Source of the DNA: CAZFAP01 sp964516325
GTDB lineage: Bacteria; Auribacterota; JABMQX01
Assembly (NCBI GenBank): GCA_964516325.1
Contig: CAZFAP010000210.1
Span: forward strand, 1-7,305
Length of the DNA stretch: 7,305 nt
Reading direction: 5' to 3'
Shown: positions 1 through 6,350 of the stretch, one piece after another
Numbering within the stretch: the first letter of the stretch is position 1
Layout: each line of letters starts with the position of its first letter
The notes under the pieces: generated by a model
Database searches by the model: none
Told to the model about the DNA's origin: nothing
The model's input: only the letters and a program-made list of their open reading frames with translations
Position numbers and translations under genes: made by a program

Positions 1-1
1 G

Positions 2-1468
2 GTGCCAGAACCACCTAAGGGGCCGGTTGGAGCCTGAAAGGTCGAGGGCCGTTGTCAGCGAGCGGCTTGTGTTGTTCTCATACCTGCCGACGGGGCTGTC
101 AGTCCAGCAATAGGTACCGGAGTGGCTAATGGCGCTGGTCAGACCCCAGGGCGAATCGTTGCCCCACGTGTCTGCCTCCATGTCATCTGCGAAGGGGAAA
201 AGATGAACCTGGGAGCCCAGGTCCGTCTCCGCCCCCTTTATATTGCTCCCCTCGCTCCAGAGGTCTTCGGTGTCGACTACCCAAACCCGATAGTAATACC
301 ATGTCCCGGCGAAGGTCAGGTCGGTGTCAGTATAGGTTGTCGTCGCCTGGTCGGTGATGGTTGTGAGCGCGACGGCGTTTGCCATGTCCGCCGAATAGCT
401 GCGGTATATCCTGTAGGATGCGAAATCGGTGTCGGGGCTTTCGGACCACCCGGTTGTGATGCTATGCTCCGTCGTGTCGGCGTCGGGGATGGGCGACAGA
501 GCTACCATTTCCGGAGCGTCGCTTATCAAGACGTCGTCTATGTGCCAGCGTTCTCCCGACTCCGCGACAAATTTCACCCCAACATCGGACAGCCCACTGT
601 AGGCCGATAGGTTCAACTGCAGCTTCCGCCAACCGTCGAAAGTCTCGTACCAGTTGAGGTAGAGTTGGTCCCAGCTGTGCCCGGCATCGCCCGACACGTA
701 CACCCGCGCAGCGCCCCCTCTCTTGTGATGCCAGAAAGAAAGCGTCGGATTCATCAGCCAGGAAAAGTCCATCGTTCCCCTCAGCGCCAGTTCCCCGTTG
801 GAGACTACGTTGTTGAACGGCCGGGCCCAGCAGTGGGAGCTTTCGTGTCCATCGGTGTCTATCCTTCGCCAGCACGAAGGTATCCAATTGTTGTCACTGG
901 CGGAAGTCTCCATGTCGTCAAAGAAAGGAAATGCTGTCGTGGCCGTGTTCTCCGATATGTCCAAATCGTCTATGTACCAGCCATCTCCCGTGGTCCCCGC
1001 GTCGGTGGCGATACGAAACGCCAGGAGAATCTCCTTCCCAGCGTAGGCGCTGACGTCCACCTCTTCCTTGACCCATTGGGTTGCCGAATCCCCTGAGACG
1101 AAAAACAGCGAGGTCCAGTTGGCCCCGTTGTCAGTGGACGCCTGGATGTACCCGTAATCCGCGTTCTGCTGGATATTGTAGCGATGCCAGAAGGATAATA
1201 CCGGACGGTTTGCGCCGGAGAGATTGATTTCTATCTTCGCCGCCTTATTGACGCTATTTCCGTACTCGCCTCCAGGGCTGTCAGTGAGGCAATGTGTTCC
1301 CGCATGGGCAGCCTCGGTTGTCAGATCCCAGGGGGCTTCCAAAACCCAGCTTCCCACACCGCTTTCGAAATTCTCACTGAAGAGGCTCGCGCCGAAAAGA
1401 TTCCCCCTCAGGCTCAAGGTGATTAGAACGAAAAACAAACCTCCCAGAACACGTTTGCACGCTCCCAT
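2..1468 (-). CDS. Secreted modular protein with MAM-like repeats and a fibronectin type III domain (partial, C-terminus beyond left edge)
   Basis: The frame stays open for 489 codons from ATG at 1468 to the left edge, so the C-terminus is missing. The start is supported by AAAGGAG 7 bases upstream. Residues 1-27 form a Sec signal peptide: basic start, hydrophobic stretch at 8-20, likely cleavage after Leu-Phe-Gly-Ala. Next come module 1 (about 30-172), module 2 (about 180-316), an Fn3-like domain (about 319-412, with SYRIYRS and WYYYRVWVVD) and module 3 (from 423, cut). Modules share an opening F-x-D-D-M-E, a middle LSFWH (RWFWH in module 3) and, where complete, a closing W-(Y/H)-I-D-D. This resembles the MAM/LamG-like jelly rolls of secreted proteases and adhesins. 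No catalytic motif is visible, so enzyme, adhesin and binding protein all remain possible. It lies downstream of the secreted hydrolase on the same strand. No clear sigma70 promoter was found in the 169-base gap, so cotranscription is possible. Confidence 0.88.
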   Translation of the reverse strand, partial: MGACKRVLGGLFFVLITLSLRGNLFGASLFSENFESGVGSWVLEAPWDLTTEAAHAGTHCLTDSPGGEYGNSVNKAAKIEINLSGANRPVLSFWHRYNIQQNADYGYIQASTDNGANWTSLFFVSGDSATQWVKEEVDVSAYAGKEILLAFRIATDAGTTGDGWYIDDLDISENTATTAFPFFDDMETSASDNNWIPSCWRRIDTDGHESSHCWARPFNNVVSNGELALRGTMDFSWLMNPTLSFWHHKRGGAARVYVSGDAGHSWDQLYLNWYETFDGWRKLQLNLSAYSGLSDVGVKFVAESGERWHIDDVLISDAPEMVALSPIPDADTTEHSITTGWSESPDTDFASYRIYRSYSADMANAVALTTITDQATTTYTDTDLTFAGTWYYYRVWVVDTEDLWSEGSNIKGAETDLGSQVHLFPFADDMEADTWGNDSPWGLTSAISHSGTYCWTDSPVGRYENNTSRSLTTALDLSGSNRPLRWFWH

Positions 1469-1637
1469 GGTCTTTCTCCTTTCGCAGCATCAGAGACAAA
1501 TAGGTCACTCTCAAGATAGGATTACTGAAAACGAGTTTGACTATGTAACAGCCAAGAAGTGTTCTGGGTTCCCCTTAGTTGTCGGTCGCCCTTTCACCTG
1601 TGCCCGACTGTAACCACGGGAGCGATTTTCTCCTTCC

Positions 1638-4600
1638 TCATTCTTGGATCCATTTCCGCAGAATCGCCACATTGGGGCTGGTTTTCTTGCCGCAGACTAA
1701 GCCGGTTCGATAGATGTCGTGACCGGAATAGTTCCACCAATTCCAGCCGATGCCGAATCTCTCGAAGAGCGCGAGATAATCATTCAGCCACATCGCGTAG
1801 TCCTCGTCCGGCGAAATCTGCGACACTCCAAACTCGCCGCAATGGATTGGGACCTGGTGCCGAATGCCGAAGAGAATCGCCTGAAGCCAAGGGTCCACAA
1901 GGCTGGCCTCGTACGTTCTGCGATAGCTCGGATAATACTCGTCGTACGCGTAACCCCAGTGCTTGCCGTAATGGTGGAAACTGTATATCGTGTTGGGGTC
2001 GCCCGTCGGTTCCATCCACCAGCACCAGAAAGGTTGTGCCCAGCCGTCTCCTCCCTCAATCACAATCGTGTGCTTTTTGTCCACTGACCGGACAATCGCC
2101 GTTAACTCCTTGATAATGCTGTTCCAGTCGTCGGGCTCCATGTATGCGGGTTCGTTGAAGAAATCGTAGGAGATTGCGCTGGCGGGAAGACCCTTGTAGC
2201 GGTCCGCGATTCGTCGCCAGAGTTCGAAAGCACGCTGCCGCGTTTCTGGTCGCTTCCGCCAGTACGCGGAGCTGTTGCGAACGCGGTTATCGGTGTCCCG
2301 CTGGGGCGTGTCCTCGTTGAAGAACCAGGTCAGCATCATCATCATTCCGTTGTCGTTGCATTTCTTGACGAACTCGTCGAGCCTCTTCCAGACTCTTTCG
2401 TCATCCGTGATGGGTCCGCCCATCCACTTGCATAGCGGCAAATCCCAGTCCGCATGAAAAGCGAAGGCGTATCGGCAGTGGTCAAAGCCCCACGCACCCA
2501 TATCTCGAAACATCCGGTCTTCGGTGATCCCGTTGCGGGTGTTGTAGGAGGGGTTCATCTTTCCGAAAAGCTCTCCGATGCCTTTCATGACTTTTGACCG
2601 GTCAACCAGAGGCGCGCGGAAGTGGAGAAGTTGCCCGTCGGCTATCCGATAGGGGGCGTATGGAGAGGCGTAGTTCGTCTCTCTCACGTCGGGTGCGGAG
2701 AGACCGGGGTGCTTGTGTTCCAGCCCGTAGGAAAAGAGCGTCGGAAGCGGGGATAGGAACAGCGGCTGAGTTTTGCAGAAGTCCTCCGTGACGAGGTAGT
2801 TGTATTTCAGCCAGAAATCTCCGACGAGCTCACCGCCTGCACACTTGTACAGTTCCGAGAGGGACACAGGATACGCCAGGAGCGATCGAGACCAGAAACG
2901 ACAATCGGCTGGACTGATTTCGGCGTCGCCAGAAAGGCACAGGACAATCGCGCGCCCGGCGGCGGCGTCGAATGCGAGACGAATTCCCCAATGACCGAGG
3001 GCGTTCTTGTCCCAGGAGATGGAGGTGGGCTTTTTCTCGAGCACGACGAGCACGGCTCTCGTCTCTTTGCCTCGACTCTCCAAGAAAACCCAGTTCTCAC
3101 TCAGATTGGCAGAATCGAAGGCGATTGGCGAGCCCTCCTCCGTCGGGAAGCGTTTGAGTTCTCCTTTGGTGATCAGGGAGAACGCGGCGGGACTGGGGTA
3201 GCCTTTCAGGCGCCAGCCCCAAAGGGAGATGGATGGTTCATTAGTCGAGAGAACGAGCGCGGGCGAAAGAGCGCTCGCCAGAAGGATGCAGTGCCACGGA
3301 TTTTTCTCGTCGGGCATGCTGAGCTCGTCAACGTAGCGGAGCGGCCCCGGCGTCTCGGTGATACTGGGGCCCCGCCCTTTCAGCGCCAGAGCCAAGGGGC
3401 CGGAGGTGAGTCCGCCAAAGTTGTCGTGGTTGTAGATTTGAATTGCGATAAGGTTGGTCTGCCCGAACCGCAACAAGTCGCCGGGGATGACGTATTCTGC
3501 CCCAGCCGCGGGATTCGGTATTCCTTTCTCCAGGAGTTCGCTGCCATTCACGAAAATCTGGAGCCAGTCCTTGACTTCGCCGGTCTTCAGAATGACCGTC
3601 TTGCCCGACCACGACGCTGGCACGAACACGCTCTTCCTATACCACGCGTACCCATTATACGGTTTATCGCCCGTGCGGCGGTCGCCGAGCCGGTAGGGGC
3701 AATCGCCCGGGCTGTTATCATTGAACTCCTGGATGCCCTGCCATTCCCAGGCTCGGGGGGCGTAAATGCGCTGCCAACCGTCCGCGCCCGTCTCCGGCTT
3801 GTGCCAGCTGTTGTTCTCTCCGTCGTTATTCGGGTCGGTCCGAAAATCCCAAAGCCCTGCGAGGTTCAGGCAAGGGATGCGGTCTGGGGTGATGTTGAAC
3901 TGCCACCCCGCCGGGTCGTGCCCCATCAGGTCCCTCGCATTGAGCCAGCCGAAGCGGTCGTTCGGAAAATCGTCCAGCTCGCCGATAGAGTCACCCCACG
4001 GCAGCGAAAGCTGCTCCTTGAGGCCGGTGATCTGGCTCTCGGCGTCGCCTAGCGTCTTCGTGGCGCGGGCGTAATCGAGCGATTCATGCTGCCTTCGTGC
4101 GGTGGAAACAGTGCGTGTCAGCTCCACAAGCTCGTGCGAAAAGTCGCGCAGACCAACCTTCTCGTTCAACATGATTTCTATGCAGTTTTCGAGGTGAAGG
4201 AGGTCTCGTTCGGTTCTGTAGATTTCGATGGCGATTTCGATGATAGCTTCGGCGGAAGCAAGGAGATCGGCGGCTCTCGTGGCGGCGTCCATCGCATCGC
4301 GAAATTTCCCGGCTTTCTGGACTGGAACAGCTTCCTGCTCGAGAATCTTTCTGGCTTCGGCGATCAGGGGGTGGATTGCCCGTTCCGTTCGTCGTCGGAG
4401 AGTGGTCTCCGAAAAGCTGAGCACCTCGTCTGGCGGACAGAACCTGCGCAGGAGAAACAGGCTCTGGTCGTTTAGCTTCTGGATTCGGGCGAAGCCCTTT
4501 GCAATGAATGTTTTCCCCTTTTCCTCGTCATTGTAGGTCATGAGAAGACCGTTATGTGCTCGATGAAACGCGCCCGCGCTCGGGCCGGGAACCATGGGGC

Positions 4601-5066
4601 TGGCGGTTGGTTTCCTCGACGAGCCCGGAATCTCCCAGTCGTCTCCCGTGGCGAAGGGAATTGTCTCCCCGTTCTCTGTGACAACTTCTCCCTCCGCGAC
4701 AACTCTCCCGCGACACTCGATGAGGATTTCTATGTCAACCGCTCCCCGAACGTATGGAGTCAAGTCGTGGTCTTCGATGATTCCGGAGGTGTAATCTTCC
4801 TCGACGACCGCCCCGTTGACTTTCAGCCTGTAGAAATTGTCGCCCCAAATCACAATCCATCCGGACTCAGCCTTGGTCGTCAGGTGAATGGCCTTCCGGT
4901 AGCTGTCTGCCCCCCTGAGCGCGAGTCCCTTCCAGTCGTCCTTGTAGTACCACTTATCGGCTCCTCGTTCCCACCAGAGCTTCCTTTCCTCGGCTGACGA
5001 AGCGATTCGGATTGCGAGCGATGTCAGAAGGACGGCTGTAAAGCTGAACATCGGGATTCGGGTCAT
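1638..5066 (-). CDS. Large secreted glycoside hydrolase with GH5-like C-terminal barrel and multiple beta-sandwich modules
   Basis: This 1142-residue protein has a signal peptide (hydrophobic 7-21, cleavage likely after Ala-Ser-Ser-Ala at 25), so it should be exported. Residues 30-135 look like a beta-sandwich module (DNFYRLKVNG). Residues 225-355 are mostly helical and charged. Residues 398-560 resemble the GH2/sialate-esterase sugar-binding fold (NLAGLWDF, YAWYRKSVFVP, LQIFVNG). Residues 590-720 are beta-rich. The barrel (about 815-1142) has GH5/clan GH-A hallmarks: Arg865 after strand 2, YDFFNEP with acid/base Glu972, the His-x-Tyr at 1031-1033, HCGEFG with nucleophile Glu1078, and aromatic GWNWWNY near the end. 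A retaining endo-beta-glycosidase (glucanase or mannanase type) is inferred; the substrate cannot be read from sequence. GGAGGG lies 4 bases before ATG. Most GH5 enzymes are 300-500 residues, so over 800 residues are accessory. A beta-galactosidase-type GH2 enzyme is less likely because the barrel motifs fit GH5 better. Confidence 0.9.
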   Translation of the reverse strand: MTRIPMFSFTAVLLTSLAIRIASSAEERKLWWERGADKWYYKDDWKGLALRGADSYRKAIHLTTKAESGWIVIWGDNFYRLKVNGAVVEEDYTSGIIEDHDLTPYVRGAVDIEILIECRGRVVAEGEVVTENGETIPFATGDDWEIPGSSRKPTASPMVPGPSAGAFHRAHNGLLMTYNDEEKGKTFIAKGFARIQKLNDQSLFLLRRFCPPDEVLSFSETTLRRRTERAIHPLIAEARKILEQEAVPVQKAGKFRDAMDAATRAADLLASAEAIIEIAIEIYRTERDLLHLENCIEIMLNEKVGLRDFSHELVELTRTVSTARRQHESLDYARATKTLGDAESQITGLKEQLSLPWGDSIGELDDFPNDRFGWLNARDLMGHDPAGWQFNITPDRIPCLNLAGLWDFRTDPNNDGENNSWHKPETGADGWQRIYAPRAWEWQGIQEFNDNSPGDCPYRLGDRRTGDKPYNGYAWYRKSVFVPASWSGKTVILKTGEVKDWLQIFVNGSELLEKGIPNPAAGAEYVIPGDLLRFGQTNLIAIQIYNHDNFGGLTSGPLALALKGRGPSITETPGPLRYVDELSMPDEKNPWHCILLASALSPALVLSTNEPSISLWGWRLKGYPSPAAFSLITKGELKRFPTEEGSPIAFDSANLSENWVFLESRGKETRAVLVVLEKKPTSISWDKNALGHWGIRLAFDAAAGRAIVLCLSGDAEISPADCRFWSRSLLAYPVSLSELYKCAGGELVGDFWLKYNYLVTEDFCKTQPLFLSPLPTLFSYGLEHKHPGLSAPDVRETNYASPYAPYRIADGQLLHFRAPLVDRSKVMKGIGELFGKMNPSYNTRNGITEDRMFRDMGAWGFDHCRYAFAFHADWDLPLCKWMGGPITDDERVWKRLDEFVKKCNDNGMMMMLTWFFNEDTPQRDTDNRVRNSSAYWRKRPETRQRAFELWRRIADRYKGLPASAISYDFFNEPAYMEPDDWNSIIKELTAIVRSVDKKHTIVIEGGDGWAQPFWCWWMEPTGDPNTIYSFHHYGKHWGYAYDEYYPSYRRTYEASLVDPWLQAILFGIRHQVPIHCGEFGVSQISPDEDYAMWLNDYLALFERFGIGWNWWNYSGHDIYRTGLVCGKKTSPNVAILRKWIQE

Positions 5067-5073
5067 AATGCCC

Positions 5074-5085
5074 TCCGCATGCGGA
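5074..5085. promoter_or_regulatory. 12-bp perfect palindrome overlapping the hydrolase ribosome binding site
   Basis: TCCGCATGCGGA is a perfect inverted repeat. Its left end covers part of the GGAGGG Shine-Dalgarno sequence (complement of 5071-5076) of the minus-strand hydrolase gene. A second inverted repeat, GTTA-CA-TAAC, follows at 5087-5096. The palindrome could be a protein-binding site or could pair in the mRNA and mask the ribosome binding site. A 12-bp palindrome with no loop makes a poor hairpin by itself, so a DNA-level operator is as likely as RNA control. Function is inferred only. Confidence 0.4.
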
Positions 5086-5160
5086 TGTTACATAACGCGG
5101 GCTGCGATGGCTGCACGGCGGTCACGAGATCTCTCATCGGATAGTCTTCTCTTCAAGGGA

Positions 5161-5189
5161 AACATACCGGCGATGCCACAAGGCGTCAA
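5161..5189 (-). promoter_or_regulatory. Predicted sigma70-type promoter of the hydrolase gene
   Basis: Read on the minus strand, TTGACG (5189-5184) and TATGTT (5166-5161) are separated by 17 bases. The -35 matches 5 of 6 and the -10 matches 4 of 6 consensus positions. Transcription would start near 5154 and leave a leader of roughly 88 bases before the ATG at 5066. That leader would include the GAGATCTC palindrome (5126-5133) and the palindrome over the ribosome binding site. Confidence 0.5.
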
Positions 5190-5235
5190 CCTGAATGTTT
5201 GTCTGCGGACGGTCTCGGGGCGAAAAGAAAAGGTC

Positions 5236-5263
5236 TTGACAGCGGCGGGAAATGAGGTATTAA
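5236..5263 (+). promoter_or_regulatory. Predicted sigma70-type promoter of the prepilin gene
   Basis: A perfect TTGACA (5236-5241) is followed after 16 bases by TATTAA (5258-5263), which matches 4 of 6 positions of TATAAT. The start site would be near 5270, giving a leader of about 115 bases before the prepilin ATG at 5385. The promoter diverges from that of the hydrolase, with the two -35 boxes about 47 bases apart, so one regulator could affect both. Confidence 0.5.
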
Positions 5264-5292
5264 CTAATGTGTAGGGAGTGCGCGTTTCGCAG

Positions 5293-5304
5293 GAAAGGAG
5301 GTGA
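5293..5304 (+). promoter_or_regulatory. Near-perfect Shine-Dalgarno sequence without a properly spaced start codon
   Basis: GAAAGGAGGTGA matches 12 bases of the canonical complement of the 16S rRNA 3' end. The only start-like triplets nearby are GTG at 5301 (inside the motif), GTG at 5319 (17 bases after GGAGG) and ATG at 5323 (21 bases after). None has the usual spacing of 5 to 9 bases. The prepilin gene has its own weaker AAAGGGGG at 5371-5378. This site may be a ribosome standby or leader element, or part of translation of the short frame at 5323. Confidence 0.45.
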
Positions 5305-5322
5305 GCGGAGAAGAACGGGTGA

Positions 5323-5388
5323 ATGGCAGTGCAAGGCTTCACGGGAAAATGGAGAAGGGAAAATCATCCGAAAGGGGGAACGCAATGA
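5323..5388 (+). CDS. Possible 21-residue leader peptide overlapping the prepilin start
   Basis: An ATG at 5323 opens a 21-codon frame (MAVQGFTGKW..., ending Gly-Thr-Gln) that stops at TGA 5386-5388. That stop overlaps the prepilin ATG at 5385 as ATGA, the arrangement used for translational coupling. The only strong Shine-Dalgarno sequence upstream is 21 bases from this ATG, which is long, so initiation is uncertain. The peptide is basic (Lys, Arg, Arg, Lys) and resembles no family I recognise. Random short frames are common, so this is a candidate only. Confidence 0.2.
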   Translation: MAVQGFTGKWRRENHPKGGTQ

Positions 5389-6047
5389 AAAGGCAAAGAG
5401 GTTTTACACTGATTGATCTTATGGTGATAGCGGGAATGGTGACAATCCTGCCCGGGATTTTGTGGCCGTCGCTGTCGAGGGCGAGGGAAAACGCGAGGCG
5501 GGCGGCTTGCCTAAGCAACCTGATGCAGATCATGGTAGGCATCAAGACCTACTCGCCGGACTACGACGAGTATTTTCCGACGAGCGCTAAACCGGGTGAG
5601 GCGATCAACGTCGGCGAGCATTACAGGGACCTCGGGATTCTGTACCCGACGTACGTTGTATCTCTGGATGTGTTCACCTGCCCAAGCAGCGGTGACAAGA
5701 TGCCCAAGGACAGGGTCCGGGAGCGGACCAACATCGTCCCCAACCCCAACAAGCCTTTCCCCGATAACGAAGCGAAGCAGGTGAGCTACGCCTACAGCTA
5801 CGATGGCAAAGGCGGAAAGAATCGCCCCTGGACGGAGGCGGCGCCGTCCACGACCATAATCCTCGCGGACAGGCACGCCAGCAAGGAGCTGACGAAGGAG
5901 TCCAACCACAAGGAAGACGGAAGGAACGTGGCGTACTGCGACGGCCACGTCAAATGGATATCCGGAAAGGCGAAGCTTCTCACCGACGCGGAGAATCCGG
6001 ACCCCAAAATCGCCTCCCAGTGCTGGTGGAGCGAGCGACCCCACTGA
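5385..6047 (+). CDS. Type IV prepilin-like protein with N-terminal cleavage/methylation motif and C-terminal H-X-DG domain
   Basis: ATG 5385 gives a 220-residue protein beginning MKRQRGFTLIDL. It is preferred over in-frame upstream starts (GTG 5301 or 5319) because it yields the classic short basic leader before Gly6-Phe7 and has AAAGGGGG 6 bases upstream. Prepilin peptidase (PilD type) should cut after Gly6. Residues 7-30 form the hydrophobic pilin helix, followed by the family phrase SRARENARRAACLSNLMQI and by DYDEYFP. The C-terminal phrase HKEDGRNVAYCDGHVKW is the H-X9-DG type motif of large prepilin families in Planctomycetota, Lentisphaerota and relatives. The protein is expected in the inner membrane or in a pseudopilus; its role is unknown in most hosts. 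Oddities: position +5 of the mature protein is Asp rather than Glu, and the His-to-DG spacing is ten residues. It diverges from the secreted hydrolase gene. Confidence 0.93.
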   Translation: MKRQRGFTLIDLMVIAGMVTILPGILWPSLSRARENARRAACLSNLMQIMVGIKTYSPDYDEYFPTSAKPGEAINVGEHYRDLGILYPTYVVSLDVFTCPSSGDKMPKDRVRERTNIVPNPNKPFPDNEAKQVSYAYSYDGKGGKNRPWTEAAPSTTIILADRHASKELTKESNHKEDGRNVAYCDGHVKWISGKAKLLTDAENPDPKIASQCWWSERPH

Positions 6048-6287
6048 CAACAGAAGGCAGCAGGCTTTTCCGAACTCCCGGGAAAACGCAGACTAACCAA
6101 ACTCCGCGCCGAGAGGGGAGAACCTTTTCGCCGCGTGCTTGAGTCTGGCGGCTCGGCTGCCCTCCGCGGTGCACACCGTGAGCACGTCGCAAGGCGGTTG
6201 AAGACGGCAGACGCTACGTAACCCGAGACCCATTCCCCGCGCCGGCCAACGCCTTTGACGTCTCCCAAAAACTCTGAAAAAAAACAC
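6048..6287. other. Non-coding stretch between the prepilin and repressor genes
   Basis: Together with the promoter region this makes a 303-base gap without a convincing gene; open frames here lack plausible starts and family features. Two weak hairpins are visible: TTTTCC/GGAAAA at 6066-6086 and CGGTG/CACCG at 6167-6178. Neither is followed by a T-run, so no rho-independent terminator can be called. The stretch ends in a run of eight A (6277-6284) just before the next promoter, which could act as an UP-like element. Confidence 0.5.
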
Positions 6288-6315
6288 TTGACAACGGTGG
6301 CTGCGGAACTATTAT
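6288..6315 (+). promoter_or_regulatory. Predicted strong promoter of the blaI-M56 operon
   Basis: A perfect TTGACA (6288-6293) is followed after 16 bases by TATTAT (6310-6315), which matches 5 of 6 positions of the -10 consensus. An A-tract lies immediately upstream. A perfect TATAAT also occurs at 6319-6324 but sits 25 bases from the -35, so it is probably not the partner. Transcription would start near 6322, leaving about 29 bases of leader that contain AAGGAGGT at 6340-6347. Confidence 0.65.
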
Positions 6316-6324
6316 GATTATAAT
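6311..6324. promoter_or_regulatory. A/T-rich dyad over the -10 region, candidate repressor operator
   Basis: ATTAT-GATT-ATAAT is a 14-bp interrupted inverted repeat that covers most of the -10 box and the expected start site. BlaI/MecI/CopY repressors bind dyads, often over the promoter of their own operon, so this is a reasonable autoregulatory operator. It does not contain the TACA/TGTA core known from staphylococcal and enterococcal members, and A/T-rich -10 regions often show chance symmetry. Confidence 0.35.
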
Positions 6325-6350
6325 GTTAAAAGCTTAATGAAGGAGGTATA

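Noticed and set aside
122..1096. Several open frames of 80-160 residues on the plus strand and one on the minus strand (887-462)
   Set aside because: All overlap the open, domain-bearing minus-strand frame of the secreted modular protein and have no recognisable features.
1542..1550. TATGTAACA, also present as its complement at 5086-5094 upstream of the hydrolase, considered as a shared operator
   Set aside because: A 9-base match between two gaps of roughly 170 and 230 bases on either strand is expected about 0.3 times by chance, so two copies are not enough evidence.
1579..1611. Imperfect inverted repeat (GTCGG...CCGAC, 1581-1608) after the hydrolase gene, considered as terminator
   Set aside because: The stem is only 5 bp with an 18-base loop and no T-run follows in the direction of transcription.
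2334..2345. CATCATCATCAT trinucleotide repeat
   Set aside because: It encodes four Met residues (908-911) in a buried barrel strand of the hydrolase and is too short to indicate a slippage locus.
2991..4052. A 353-residue open frame on the plus strand
   Set aside because: It lies entirely antisense to the hydrolase gene, has no family features or ribosome binding site, and is explained by the GC-rich codon use of the true gene on the other strand.
5301..5384. N-terminal extension of the prepilin from GTG 5301 or GTG 5319
   Set aside because: It would add 22-28 hydrophilic residues before a textbook short prepilin leader, and neither GTG has a correctly spaced ribosome binding site.
6066..6086. 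TTTTCC/GGAAAA hairpin after the prepilin gene, considered as terminator
   Set aside because: The stem is short and A/T-rich, and no T-run follows.
5798..6287. Overlapping minus-strand frames of 64-156 residues across the end of the prepilin gene and the following gap
   Set aside because: They are rich in Arg and Ser with no domain signature or good start, and mostly mirror the prepilin gene.
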